Below, piece by piece: positions 45,757-53,335 of a stretch of 64,000 nt of DNA. A program made the position numbers and the translations under genes. Every line of letters starts with the position of its first letter. Positions within the stretch are counted from its first letter, which is position 1. The notes below the pieces were generated by a model. It did no database searches. It was not told where the DNA came from and saw only the letters and a program-made list of their open reading frames with translations. This stretch comes from Bradyrhizobium erythrophlei (GTDB taxonomy: Bacteria; Pseudomonadota; Alphaproteobacteria; Rhizobiales; Xanthobacteraceae), in contig NZ_LT670817.1 in the NCBI RefSeq assembly GCF_900129425.1, positions 3,038,001-3,102,000 on the forward strand. Direction: 5' to 3'.

Positions 45757-45905
45757 ACGGCCAGCCCACACTGGTCCGCGTCGAGCAGCATCAGCTTGCG
45801 TCGAGGAACATCGACGGCGCGCTGATGTATCCCGGCACGTGGAAGTTCACCTGGGTCAAGGCGCCCCACATGCCGTGGGTGCTGGTTCGGATGGAGCAGG
45901 CGTGA
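45753..45905 (+). CDS. Small hypothetical protein (50 aa)
   Basis: MNGQPTLVRVEQHQLASRNID, then YPGTWKFTWVKAPHMPWVLVRM, a small beta protein. ATGA overlap upstream and single-base overlap downstream. Confidence 0.55.
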   Translation: MNGQPTLVRVEQHQLASRNIDGALMYPGTWKFTWVKAPHMPWVLVRMEQA

Positions 45906-46144
45906 TGGACATCGCCAAGCGCATCCGCGCCGTGAACTATTACACCGAGGTTGATGGTTACCGTCGGCCCGACGGCTTCATCATCGAGGTCCTCAACGAC
46001 AACTGCGAGTGGGTCGGCCTGCCGGTCGTCGACAGGATGCGTGAGCCCGGGGCGTTCTACGACGTCAAGCGCTTCGCTCGGCCGGCGCCGAAGAAGGCCA
46101 AGGCGCGCAAGCCCAAGGCATCCAAGAAGGCTCGCCGCCGATGA
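45905..46144 (+). CDS. Hypothetical protein with Lys-rich tail (79 aa)
   Basis: Beta core (NYYTEVDGYRRPDGFIIEVLNDNCEWVGLPV) and a C-terminal basic tail (PAPKKAKARKPKASKKARRR). No family recognised; the tail suggests nucleic-acid contact. Confidence 0.6.
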   Translation: MDIAKRIRAVNYYTEVDGYRRPDGFIIEVLNDNCEWVGLPVVDRMREPGAFYDVKRFARPAPKKAKARKPKASKKARRR

Positions 46145-46257
46145 ACTTTTACCACTTCCTCCTCGCCGCGTTTGCGATCTACGCGATGTTTAGCGCGGCT
46201 GACGCGCTGCATCGCATCGCCGCTGCTGTCGAGACTATCGCGGGCGAGGACGAATGA
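46141..46257 (+). CDS. Tiny membrane protein (38 aa)
   Basis: MNFYHFLLAAFAIYAMFSAADAL is a single helix; ATGA overlaps at both ends support its translation. Confidence 0.55.
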   Translation: MNFYHFLLAAFAIYAMFSAADALHRIAAAVETIAGEDE

Positions 46258-46496
46258 GCGTCCGAACCATCCCCGCCCAGCACCTGATCGTTTGCGATCG
46301 GTGCGGTGGCGAGGCCACGATCTCGGATATTAGGCTCGTCCCGGACGAGTGGATCACGATCGAAAAGACACGCAACGGCGGCACGCTTAACTACTACGCT
46401 CTGTGCCCGGGTTGCGTGCCGGCCTTCAATGATCTCTTCAAGAAGCCGTCGGCGACGGGGCGTCGCACGCTGGCTTCGACGGAGATCGAGCGGTGA
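46254..46496 (+). CDS. Small zinc-ribbon protein (80 aa)
   Basis: LIVCDRCGGEATISD...YALCPGCVPAF gives CxxC pairs of a zinc ribbon. C-terminal basic tail. Function unknown. Confidence 0.65.
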   Translation: MSVRTIPAQHLIVCDRCGGEATISDIRLVPDEWITIEKTRNGGTLNYYALCPGCVPAFNDLFKKPSATGRRTLASTEIER

Positions 46497-46756
46497 CCCG
46501 CGACTTCAAGCTCGGCGACCGCGTCCGCGACGGCGGCCTGCAAGGCGTCATCACCGAGATCAGGTTCGATGCGCCCCCGTCCGGCGTTCGACACTACGCG
46601 GTGATCGACACCGGCGATGGCGTGCGCCACTGGCGCTATCTCGGCGAGATCGAACTCGCCACCGACGCGGCGCCCGTCTCCTACGAGCTTCAGGGCTCCG
46701 GGTATGATCCCGGCGCCTGCGGCTATGAGCTGCAAGGTCGGAAGTCAGCGCCATGA
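46493..46756 (+). CDS. Hypothetical beta-barrel-like protein (87 aa)
   Basis: VTRDFKLGDRVRDGGLQGVITEIRFDAPPSGVRHYAVIDTGDG... reads like a small SH3-like barrel. GTG start by GTGA overlap. No specific family. Confidence 0.6.
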   Translation: MTRDFKLGDRVRDGGLQGVITEIRFDAPPSGVRHYAVIDTGDGVRHWRYLGEIELATDAAPVSYELQGSGYDPGACGYELQGRKSAP

Positions 46757-46932
46757 CCAGCAAGCAGATCGTCAACCTGCGCGTCGGCCAGATGGTCCGC
46801 ACCAAGCACATGCCGGACCGCTTCTGGAAGATCACCAAGGTCTACGTCCCCACCGGGGGCGGGCGCGTGCTCGAACTCGAAGGCGCGCTCTGGATCGGGC
46901 CCAGCCAGGTCGAAGAGGTTCTGCCCTCATGA
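46753..46932 (+). CDS. Small hypothetical protein (59 aa)
   Basis: SKQIVNLRVGQMVRTKHMPDRFWKITKVYVP resembles a small SH3-like fold. ATGA overlaps both neighbours. No family recognised. Confidence 0.55.
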   Translation: MTSKQIVNLRVGQMVRTKHMPDRFWKITKVYVPTGGGRVLELEGALWIGPSQVEEVLPS

Positions 46933-47132
46933 TGAGTGCCGCATTGATGCACGACGCTCTCAAGTCTGCCGACATGATCGACGAGCGCGATCTCCCGAAG
47001 CATCGGCCGACGCCCGAGATGATTGCCGACGCGCACCGTCGCAACGCTGCTCCGCGGCCCATCGTCTCGTGGCTGATGGGTGATCCGGCGCCGGGACAGA
47101 GCGCGCTCGACAAGCGCAACAGCGCCGTGTGA
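46929..47132 (+). CDS. Small hypothetical protein (67 aa)
   Basis: MMSAALMHDALKSADMIDERDLPKHRPTPEMIADAHRRNA, mostly disordered, ending SALDKRNSAV. Last of the overlapping run. No family recognised. Confidence 0.55.
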   Translation: MMSAALMHDALKSADMIDERDLPKHRPTPEMIADAHRRNAAPRPIVSWLMGDPAPGQSALDKRNSAV

Positions 47133-47342
47133 TTTTTTTCGGCGACGGGCTTGCGGCAGGACTCGCGCCTTGCTATCTCGCCTCTCGATGATCGGCGCCT
47201 TGATGTGCCGCACATTCCGACTAAACGAGGGGCGCTTCTGTCGGGGGCGTCCCTCGATTTGTTTCTGGCGGAAGCACTCAAAAGAGTCGTAAGTCTGCGG
47301 CTATGGCCCGCAGCGCCAGTTCGCCGAGATAGGCTGGATGAG

Positions 47343-47528
47343 ATGACCAACCCGATCGCCAAAGTCGTGCACTGCCCGACATGCGGCGCGCCTCCCGGGC
47401 GCGCCTGCCAGCAGCTCAGACCTGATCGGATCAGGGTCGTGCCGACGCACTCCGCTCGCCGGAAGCTGCTCGAGCAACCAGTCAGGGTTCGTACCGCAAG
47501 CCGCAAGGCCCCACGCTCCCTCGCGTAG
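47343..47528 (+). CDS. Zinc-finger protein (61 aa)
   Basis: The motif VHCPTCGAPPGRACQQ is the CPxCGAxPGxxC type seen in small phage and actinobacterial proteins. The rest is basic. It lies just upstream of the tRNA. Confidence 0.6.
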   Translation: MTNPIAKVVHCPTCGAPPGRACQQLRPDRIRVVPTHSARRKLLEQPVRVRTASRKAPRSLA

Positions 47529-47600
47529 CCGTCGAAGTACAAGGCGGGTAGTCGCGGATCAAAGCGGGTTGGTGACGGCGGGAAAGAACGCACCCAATTC

Positions 47601-47675
47601 GCTGGAATAGCTCAGCGGTAGAGCAGCAGTTTTGTAAACTGACGGTCGGTGGTTCAATCCCATCTTCCAGCACCA
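47601..47675 (+). tRNA. tRNA-Thr (anticodon UGU), CCA encoded
   Basis: Cloverleaf: acceptor GCTGGAA/TTCCAGC, D arm GCTC-GAGC, anticodon loop TTTGTAA (anticodon TGT), T arm GGTGG-TTCAATC-CCATC, discriminator A and CCA. The first anticodon-stem pair is a G-A mismatch. It may supply a threonine decoder that the phage uses more than its host. Confidence 0.9.
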
Positions 47676-47776
47676 ACCAAAGCGCGGTGCCAGCCGTTCG
47701 TCACCTGAAGACATAGGGGTGGCTGGCTAAGTGGGGCCATGTGTCAACGGCCGCGCCCATTTCATTTCGCCGTGAG

Positions 47777-47953
47777 TTAATCCTCGGAGGTGAACATCCA
47801 GAGGCGGACTCGCGGACTTTGTCCCGTCGCCCACTTCCACGCCCAGATCGAGATGTAGACGGGCAGGCATATCACCCAAAGGACGACGGCAAACATCCAC
47901 ACCAGCACGTTCTTGACGCCGATGTCAGGCGGCGCCTTAAACTCATCACTCAT
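47777..47953 (-). CDS. Small membrane protein, leftward island (58 aa)
   Basis: MSDEFKAPPDIGVKNVLVWMFAVVLWVICLPVYISIWAW has one long hydrophobic region. Its start overlaps the stop of the leftward gene above, so the two are coupled. The only leftward gene pair inside the late region. Confidence 0.6.
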   Translation of the reverse strand: MSDEFKAPPDIGVKNVLVWMFAVVLWVICLPVYISIWAWKWATGQSPRVRLWMFTSED

Positions 47954-48089
47954 AGTTGAAGCGGTTCTTTCGGAAGATCACTTTCGCCTTGAACCGGATG
48001 AAGGCGCAGAACGGCAGTAAGGCGTCCCAGAGCAGGTAGAGCGCCGGGCAAAGCAATAGCCAAGCGGTCTTGATCGCGAGCTTTTTCAT
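47946..48089 (-). CDS. Small membrane protein, leftward island (47 aa)
   Basis: MKKLAIKTAWLLLCPALYLLWDALLPFCAFIRFKAK gives a helix with a basic end. No SD is obvious; coupling to the gene below suggests both are real. Function unknown. Confidence 0.5.
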   Translation of the reverse strand: MKKLAIKTAWLLLCPALYLLWDALLPFCAFIRFKAKVIFRKNRFNYE

Positions 48090-48446
48090 GGGCTGCGCGT
48101 ACCTCGCGGCGGCTACGTCCGCAATTCAACTGTTCTTCACAATCTCCGGAAAACCAATAACTCGCTCGTCGGGCCCGTGCCCGATCGGGACGCCGGAAAG
48201 AGCGAGTAACTTTCTTCACCCAGGGGTGTCCGCCCGTCACTGCCGTCGCAACGGTACGGTCACCGGCCCCCGCTCATAGCAAGCTGTGCTAACCGGAGGG
48301 CGACGTGTCCGGTCGGCAGATGTCGGTGCAAGGCACGTCCCGACGGAAGGCAGGGAAACCGGCGACCAAATCAGCCCGCTGTAAGGCGATGGGGCGAAAC
48401 ATCGTCGGAGGTCCGCAAGCCTCCAAGCCAATTCATCGAGGGCGGC
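48090..48446. other. 357-bp structured intergenic region
   Basis: No gene. A long palindrome joins ACTCGCTC near 48160 with GAGCGAGT near 48200. Downstream are further hairpins: GATG/CATC near 48393-48408 and GGAGG/CCTCC near 48413-48430, upstream of the lipoprotein gene. It may hold a promoter, terminator or RNA leader. Confidence 0.45.
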
Positions 48447-48647
48447 ATGAAGAAGATCGCAGTTATCGCGCTGCTGGCGTGCTCGCTGGGCGGATGCGCG
48501 TCCGTCCCTCTCGCCACGGGTCTCGCGGTCGCCGGCGTCGCCATCTCGGCCGGGAGCCTCGCGGTTGCCACCGGCACCTTGAGCATGAACGCAGTCCACA
48601 ACTGCAAGGCTGACGGCGGCTGCAAGGACGTCAAGCTGCCCAAGTAA
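48447..48647 (+). CDS. Small lipoprotein (66 aa)
   Basis: Signal peptide ending in the lipobox SLGGC, so it should be lipidated at Cys17. The mature part is hydrophobic Ala/Gly-rich with two cysteines near the end. It may be an outer-membrane spanin partner or an exclusion lipoprotein; neither is proven. Confidence 0.75.
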   Translation: MKKIAVIALLACSLGGCASVPLATGLAVAGVAISAGSLAVATGTLSMNAVHNCKADGGCKDVKLPK

Positions 48648-48683
48648 TCCCCACCACCCCGAACCCCCACTTCGGAGCCCACC

Positions 48684-48899
48684 ATGACTGTAAGCGTTAC
48701 GATCGACGTGCCCGAGCACGTCGAGCGCGTCGTCGTCCAGACCCAGAGCCTCACTCCGGACGGCTGGAAGAACGACAATCCCGTCGCGTACGGGCCCGGC
48801 AAGCACTTCGTGCACATCTGGGACACCAAGCGGATCTCCTGCGTCGCGGAGCCTTCACCCGGCGAGGAATTGCCGCCCGGCACCTTCGTCGTCGGGTAG
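48684..48899 (+). CDS. Hypothetical protein (71 aa)
   Basis: Beta-rich (TVSVTIDVPEHVERVVVQTQSLTPDGWKND; HFVHIWDTKRISCVAEPSPGEELPPGTFVVG). No family recognised. Confidence 0.6.
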   Translation: MTVSVTIDVPEHVERVVVQTQSLTPDGWKNDNPVAYGPGKHFVHIWDTKRISCVAEPSPGEELPPGTFVVG

Positions 48900-48906
48900 C
48901 GCAGCA

Positions 48907-49014
48907 ATGAAGACCATCCTGATGTTCGTCATCGTGGCGCTGCTCTGGATCGGCCTTGGCCATCTGGTCGAGCAGAACGACCACATCATCACGCTGCTGG
49001 AGCAGCACCGGTGA
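48907..49014 (+). CDS. Tiny membrane protein (35 aa)
   Basis: MKTILMFVIVALLWIGLGHLVEQND, one helix. Starts 7 nt after the preceding stop, GTGA overlap at its end. Confidence 0.55.
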   Translation: MKTILMFVIVALLWIGLGHLVEQNDHIITLLEQHR

Positions 49015-49262
49015 GCGCGCTGCTACCGTCGGTCTACGAGAACGACGATGTCCGCAGCCACGAAGATCTGTGTACGATCAATCGCGAGCGCGAGGCCAAC
49101 GGCCAGCGCCCGATCTCGCCCCCGATGAGCTTCAGGCGCGGCTATAGCCGGCTGAGGTCTCTCTCGTTCAATCAAGAGCACGGCTACGGCGGCTGGACGT
49201 TCGGCCGCAACGCCAAGCTCAAGCCGAAGCGCGTCGAGCGCAAGCCGAAGCGGCGGGCATGA
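49011..49262 (+). CDS. Hypothetical basic protein (83 aa)
   Basis: VSALLPSVYENDDVRSHEDLCTINREREANGQRPISPP, then a Lys/Arg-rich tail (NAKLKPKRVERKPKRRA). No family recognised. Confidence 0.6.
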   Translation: MSALLPSVYENDDVRSHEDLCTINREREANGQRPISPPMSFRRGYSRLRSLSFNQEHGYGGWTFGRNAKLKPKRVERKPKRRA

Positions 49263-49447
49263 CCATGAGCACCCCTGAAGATCCTCACTTCCGCGTCGGC
49301 GAGATCGTCGTTGCAGAGGGCAGGCCGTTCAAGATGACGGTCGAGAGTGCCGAGGCCGCTGGCCGCGTTGGCTGCACCTGGTCCGAACTCGGCGCGGTGT
49401 TCCACGCCGTGTTCTTTGCCGGCGAACTCCGCAAGGTGAACGCATGA
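49259..49447 (+). CDS. YodC-like (DUF2158-like) small protein (62 aa)
   Basis: FRVGEIVVAEGRPFKMTVESAEAAGRVGCTW...FFAGELRKV follows the DUF2158 pattern (VGD.V...GGP.MTV...C.W...F....L). Function of that family is unknown. Start at 49259 or the second ATG at 49265. Confidence 0.6.
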   Translation: MTMSTPEDPHFRVGEIVVAEGRPFKMTVESAEAAGRVGCTWSELGAVFHAVFFAGELRKVNA

Positions 49448-49821
49448 AGCTGATGCTCTGCGAGGACTGCGGCGACATCGTCGCCCCGTCGCGGACGGAC
49501 TTCAAGGTCCGCTGGTGCGACTGTGGCCGTCACGCCGTCTGGTGGGAGAACGGCCTCGCGGGCAAGCTCGTGATGCACGACAAGGTGTCGGGCGTCCTCG
49601 ACCGCCCCGACAGCATCTATGACGGCTTCCCCAAGACCGGCCCGAAGGCGTGGGTGCTCGGCATCCACAACGGCGCGCTGACCGAGAAGCTCGATCCGGG
49701 CGTGGTGCAGCGGATGCTGGCCAACTCCATAGGCTTCATTTTCCACGATGTCGGCTCGCTGATCGCGCGGTTCCGTCCGCTCGCCACCAACGACACGCGC
49801 TGGAGCTCGAAGCTGCCGTGA
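49444..49821 (+). CDS. Zinc-ribbon hypothetical protein (125 aa)
   Basis: MLCEDCGDIV...WCDCGRHAVWWENGLAGKLVMHDKVSG has two Cys pairs for a zinc site, then an alpha/beta domain. No family recognised. Confidence 0.65.
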   Translation: MKLMLCEDCGDIVAPSRTDFKVRWCDCGRHAVWWENGLAGKLVMHDKVSGVLDRPDSIYDGFPKTGPKAWVLGIHNGALTEKLDPGVVQRMLANSIGFIFHDVGSLIARFRPLATNDTRWSSKLP

Positions 49822-49943
49822 CCTTCTTCCTGCTCGCGTGGCGCGCCTCCATCATCGTCACCGTCACGCTCATGCTGGCGCCGCTGGAAGGCGTCTTCGA
49901 CGGCATCGAGACCGAGCTTGAGCGCCGAGGCGTCGAGCTTTAA
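49818..49943 (+). CDS. Tiny membrane protein (41 aa)
   Basis: MTFFLLAWRASIIVTVTLMLAPLEG, one helix, then an acidic end. GTG start via GTGA overlap. Confidence 0.5.
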   Translation: MTFFLLAWRASIIVTVTLMLAPLEGVFDGIETELERRGVEL

Positions 49944-49963
49944 TCCCCACGAAGATCCCCCAC

Positions 49964-50473
49964 ATGATCTGGAAGCATATCGAAATCGGCGGCAAGCGTG
50001 CCGCCTTCTGTGATAGCGGCAAGGGCCGCCTCTACGTCTGCGAACGCCCCGGCGCGGTCGCGGCATGGGTACGCGGCGCCTTTGTTGGGCACTTCGCCAG
50101 CGTCGACGACGCCAAGGCGGAAGCCGCCCGTCGCGCCGCCGGTCATCCGCCGGCGCCGCCGAAGCCAAGGCCTGAGTTCAAGCGCGTCGTTCGCGCCGAA
50201 CCCGTCGTTGAACCACTTCGGGTGCCTGACGTATTCAAGGACATCACGCCGCCTCCGATCAAGGAGGCTGCCGCGCCGCTGGGACCTCCGGTGTTTCGCC
50301 CGGCGAATGCCTTCCCGATTTCCAGCCTGTGCAAATGCGGCGCGAAGCTCGGTCGCTCCGGCAAATGCCCCGCGCTCTGCGAGCCTGTCACGGGCGAGCC
50401 TCCGGTCTATGACGGCCCGCGCTTTGTCGGCAAGACCCACACTGCGCGCCTCGGAGCGCCGGTCACATGGTAG
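49964..50473 (+). CDS. Hypothetical protein with central Pro-rich linker (169 aa)
   Basis: N-terminal beta part (IEIGGKRAAFCDSGKGRLYVCERPG), a Pro/Ala/Arg linker (50-90), and a C-terminal Cys-containing part (LCKCGAKLGRSGKCPALC). Probable zinc site. No family recognised. Confidence 0.6.
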   Translation: MIWKHIEIGGKRAAFCDSGKGRLYVCERPGAVAAWVRGAFVGHFASVDDAKAEAARRAAGHPPAPPKPRPEFKRVVRAEPVVEPLRVPDVFKDITPPPIKEAAAPLGPPVFRPANAFPISSLCKCGAKLGRSGKCPALCEPVTGEPPVYDGPRFVGKTHTARLGAPVTW

Positions 50474-50799
50474 CCGTGACGGTCGCCGGGCCGAGGAAGC
50501 CTACGAACGACGAGATCAGGGCCGCCAAGCAGCTTCTGGAAGCCAACGGCTACGTCGTGGTCGAGCGCGACCGCGTCGTGGAGGCGACGGTGGATTACAG
50601 GATCGAGCTGCGCGATCTGGACGTGATCCCGTCGCCGGATCTCTTGATGGAGAGGGTCAGGCATGGCTTGGCGCTTCACCTCGGTGAGGAGATCGCCAAG
50701 CGCGGCGCCGCCCTCGTCACCGACGAGATCAACCATCTCTGCACGCATCGCCGTGTCGAATACCGGGTGACGGTGATCATGCCGGAGCGCAAGCCGTGA
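50467..50799 (+). CDS. Hypothetical protein (110 aa)
   Basis: RKPTNDEIRAAKQLLEANGYVVVERDRVVEATVDYRIEL, then LMERVRHGLALHLGEEIAKRGAALV. Alpha/beta fold; no family recognised. Confidence 0.6.
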   Translation: MVAVTVAGPRKPTNDEIRAAKQLLEANGYVVVERDRVVEATVDYRIELRDLDVIPSPDLLMERVRHGLALHLGEEIAKRGAALVTDEINHLCTHRRVEYRVTVIMPERKP

Positions 50800-51026
50800 C
50801 GACCTACGTCCACGTCAACCGCAACGTGATCGCCTCCAACGCCAAGCATGGCACCGACAATCCCGCTGTCCGCCTCCAGCGTGGGCGTTACGGCAAGCCG
50901 ACGTATGCAAACGAGGTCGAGATCGATGGCCCCTCACGGGTCGTCTATTCGCCGCACAAGGCCATCCTGCCGTGCGGCGCGCGGCTCGTGATCGAGACTG
51001 ACGCGCCGGTGAGGGTAGTACGATGA
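50796..51026 (+). CDS. Hypothetical protein (76 aa)
   Basis: TTYVHVNRNVIASNAKHGTDNPAVRLQRGRYGKPTYANEVEIDGPSRVVYSP, beta-rich. Similar short phage proteins of unknown role exist. GTG start by GTGA overlap. Confidence 0.65.
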   Translation: MTTYVHVNRNVIASNAKHGTDNPAVRLQRGRYGKPTYANEVEIDGPSRVVYSPHKAILPCGARLVIETDAPVRVVR

Positions 51027-51175
51027 GATCGCTTATCGCTGGCCTGTTCGAGGGCTACGGCATAGGCGCCGCGGTCTCCTTCGCCGAGCATGGCTACCAC
51101 TGGGCTGCATATGCGGTCGGCATGGCCGTGGTGACGTTCGCCTATTACGACGGCCGCCACGGATGGAGTGAGTGA
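51023..51175 (+). CDS. Small membrane protein (50 aa)
   Basis: Hydrophobic stretch GLFEGYGIGAAVSFAEHGYHWAAYAVGMAVVTFAYY; ATGA overlap upstream, single-base overlap downstream. Function unknown. Confidence 0.55.
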   Translation: MRSLIAGLFEGYGIGAAVSFAEHGYHWAAYAVGMAVVTFAYYDGRHGWSE

Positions 51176-51453
51176 TGCTCAAGACCTATTACGCTGCCAC
51201 GCTCTATCCCGCCGGTCAGTTCGTGGCCGGAATGTCCGCTGCGGACGCCGAGGCGCTTTGCGCTGCGATCAGCAGCGGTCGCGATCCGTCCAAGAGCGCG
51301 GTCTGCTTCTACAACGCAGCCTCGATCTACGTCATTCAGTCAGGGCAGGCGCCGGTCCAGGTGCCCGTCAACAACTGGATCGTCGCGATGCCGGACGGAA
51401 CGATTTCCGTCCATGCCGACGCCGACTTCAAGGCGTCGTTCGTCGCTCAATGA
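51175..51453 (+). CDS. Hypothetical protein (92 aa)
   Basis: LKTYYAATLYPAGQFVAGMSAADAEALCAAISSGRDPS, beta-rich end. ATG at 51175. No family recognised. Confidence 0.6.
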   Translation: MLKTYYAATLYPAGQFVAGMSAADAEALCAAISSGRDPSKSAVCFYNAASIYVIQSGQAPVQVPVNNWIVAMPDGTISVHADADFKASFVAQ

Positions 51454-51462
51454 CGTGATCCC

Positions 51463-52191
51463 GTGGCCGGTCTCGACTCGATCAAGCACCTGCGCGGCGA
51501 CGACCTGATCGCCGAGTACAAGGAACGCTACGGCGACAAGACTCTGATCGCGTTCTCGCGCGGCAAGGACTCCATCGCGGCAGCGCTGGCGCTCCGCGAT
51601 AAGATCGAGATGATCCCGTTCCACTACGACGACGTGCCGGGACTGGAACTCATCGACGAGAGCATCGCCTACTACGAGAAAAACCTGTTCGGCCGGCGCA
51701 TCCTGCGCATGCCGAACCCGGCGTTCTACAAACACTTGCGCGAGGGCATGTTCCAGCCCATCCGCCGCTCACAGACCCTCGCTGCCTCATCGATCCCGCA
51801 CCTCAACCACGCCGACGTGGTTCAAATGGTCAAGGATCAGGAAGGCATCGAGGGCGACATCCTGTCCGCCACGGGCGTCCGCGCCCTCGACAACGCGATC
51901 CGCTTCCTGTCGATCCGCAAGCACGGACCGATCCGTTCCGGCGCCGGCAACTGGGCGCCGATCTGGGACTGGTCCAAGCAGCGGCTGATGGACGAGATCG
52001 AGAAGAGCGGCATCTCGCTGCCGCCCGATTACACGTTCCTGCCGCGCTCGCTCGACGGCTTCTCCTACCTGTACCTGATCCCGCTCAGGAAGCACTACCC
52101 GCGCGACTACGAGCGGATCTTGGAGTGGTTCCCGATCGCCGAGGCCGAGCTGCTTCGCTACGAAATCAATCAGAGGTTCTACCCCACGTGA
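51463..52191 (+). CDS. PAPS-reductase-like PP-loop protein
   Basis: 242 aa, GTG start. The nucleotide-binding PP-loop IAFSRGKDSIAAALAL (SRGKDS at 32-37) identifies the adenine nucleotide alpha-hydrolase superfamily, close to phosphoadenosine phosphosulfate reductases and DndC-type proteins. I do not see a clear pair of catalytic cysteines, so sulfate reduction is doubtful. Roles in DNA or RNA sulfur or nucleotide modification are possible. It directly precedes a deoxyribosyltransferase-like gene with overlap. Confidence 0.75.
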   Translation: MAGLDSIKHLRGDDLIAEYKERYGDKTLIAFSRGKDSIAAALALRDKIEMIPFHYDDVPGLELIDESIAYYEKNLFGRRILRMPNPAFYKHLREGMFQPIRRSQTLAASSIPHLNHADVVQMVKDQEGIEGDILSATGVRALDNAIRFLSIRKHGPIRSGAGNWAPIWDWSKQRLMDEIEKSGISLPPDYTFLPRSLDGFSYLYLIPLRKHYPRDYERILEWFPIAEAELLRYEINQRFYPT

Positions 52192-52661
52192 GACCCTTTA
52201 CCGTCTACATGGCCGGTCCCATCACGGGGCTGACCTATGATGGCGCCGAGAACTGGCGCGCTATCGCCAAGACCGCGCTTTTCAGGTCCGGCATCCAAGG
52301 TATCTCACCGCTGCGGGGCCAGGAATATCTCCGCGACATCGGCAAGATATCGGGGACAGGCGAGGGCTACCAGCACCTCAACGTACTCTCGACGCCGCGC
52401 GGCATCACCAGCCAGAACCGTTTCGACGCCACGCGCTGCGACCTCCTGCTGGTCAACCTGCTGGGAGCAACCAGCGTCTCCATCGGCACCGTCATGGAGA
52501 TCACATGGGCCGACGTGAAGCGCATACCGATCGTTGTGGCGATGGAGCCGAAAGGCAATCCGCACGAGCACATGCTGATCAACGAAGTGATCAGCTATCG
52601 CGTGCCCACGCTTGAAGACGCGATCCGCGTCGTGACCGTCGTCGCCGACGGCATCCGATGA
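52188..52661 (+). CDS. Nucleoside 2-deoxyribosyltransferase-like protein
   Basis: 157 aa. The family pattern is YMAGPITGLTYDGAENWRAIA at the start, RFDATRCDLLLVNLLGA in the middle and SIGTVMEITWADVKRIPIVV at the end, with a catalytic-type Glu in MEI. Such enzymes exchange bases on deoxynucleosides or hydrolyse dNMPs. In phages they can adjust the nucleotide pool or feed base modification. GTG start overlaps the preceding gene. Confidence 0.75.
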   Translation: MRPFTVYMAGPITGLTYDGAENWRAIAKTALFRSGIQGISPLRGQEYLRDIGKISGTGEGYQHLNVLSTPRGITSQNRFDATRCDLLLVNLLGATSVSIGTVMEITWADVKRIPIVVAMEPKGNPHEHMLINEVISYRVPTLEDAIRVVTVVADGIR

Positions 52662-52807
52662 CGTTCATCGACCTCGTACAGCGGGACGCCAAGATCCTGC
52701 TGCTGCGTCGCCGCGGATGGTCCCTCCAGGAGATCGCCGACGAGATGGGCCTTACCCGGCTCGACGTCTACCGCATTCTCGACCGTGCCAAGCACCCCAA
52801 CGACTGA
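52658..52807 (+). CDS. Small HTH protein (49 aa)
   Basis: RRRGWSLQEIADEMGLTRLDVYRILDRAKHP is a compact helix-turn-helix of sigma-4/resolvase type. A small regulator or DNA-binding fragment. ATGA overlap upstream. Confidence 0.6.
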   Translation: MTFIDLVQRDAKILLLRRRGWSLQEIADEMGLTRLDVYRILDRAKHPND

Positions 52808-52814
52808 GACCCCC

Positions 52815-53027
52815 ATGATCAAAGTCATCGCCGTCCTTTGCAGCCTCGCTTCACCGCAGGACTGCCACGACGAGGTCGTCACGACCTCCAACTTCGCCCA
52901 AATCTCGATGACGGCGTGCCTGATGGGCGCGCCGCAGCTCGCCGACTGGGTGAAAGAGCATCCCGCCGAGCGCCTCGCCGGATGGCGCTGCGAGTTCGGC
53001 GAGCGCGCCAAGAAGGCGGGCATCTGA
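52815..53027 (+). CDS. Hypothetical protein, possible secreted (70 aa)
   Basis: MIKVIAVLCSLASPQDCHDEVV begins like a weak signal peptide. Four cysteines in total. The stop shares a base with the next start. Confidence 0.55.
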   Translation: MIKVIAVLCSLASPQDCHDEVVTTSNFAQISMTACLMGAPQLADWVKEHPAERLAGWRCEFGERAKKAGI

Positions 53028-53215
53028 TGATGTTCTTCTGCTCGCTGATGGCGCTTGTCGTGTCGATCCTGATGCTGTGCCTGCTGTGCGACGACCTCGC
53101 CACCCGCAAGGCCAACCCGTCGCGCTCGGACTATGTCGTCGACGCCTTCATGCTGGTCGGCTTCCTCTGCACGATCGTCCTCGCCTTCCACGGCATCATC
53201 GCCGCGCTCCGCTGA
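53027..53215 (+). CDS. Two-helix membrane protein (62 aa)
   Basis: MMFFCSLMALVVSILMLCLLC and FMLVGFLCTIVLAFHGIIAAL are transmembrane helices separated by a polar loop. Holin-like size and topology, but no holin motif; possible only. Confidence 0.6.
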   Translation: MMFFCSLMALVVSILMLCLLCDDLATRKANPSRSDYVVDAFMLVGFLCTIVLAFHGIIAALR

Positions 53216-53222
53216 TCGAGTT

Positions 53223-53299
53223 TTTGGAGAGAGTGGGCGCTACCCAATTCAGTTGTGAGATGCCCGCAAGGGCTAACTGGGCAAGCGGCTCTCTCCAAA
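53223..53299 (+). ncRNA. Compact structured RNA candidate
   Basis: An 11-bp closing stem (TTTGGAGAGAG with CTCTCTCCAAA) encloses a CAGTT/AACTG helix (53250-53254 / 53275-53279), a GTGAGAT bulge and a GCCC-GCAA-GGGC tetraloop hairpin. It has no coding frame and sits between two genes. It is not a tRNA (no T arm). Could be a ribozyme, riboswitch-like leader or processing signal. Confidence 0.6.
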
Positions 53300-53335
53300 T
53301 CTAACCCCACCCCCAACATCGGGAGCCCCACGCCC

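Noticed and set aside
48240..48446. Cobalamin-type riboswitch
   Set aside because: Looked for the conserved B12-box and core words and did not find them; only generic hairpins are visible.
53223..53299. Possible tRNA
   Set aside because: Has an acceptor-like stem but no T arm with TTC, no D arm and no anticodon arm of normal size.
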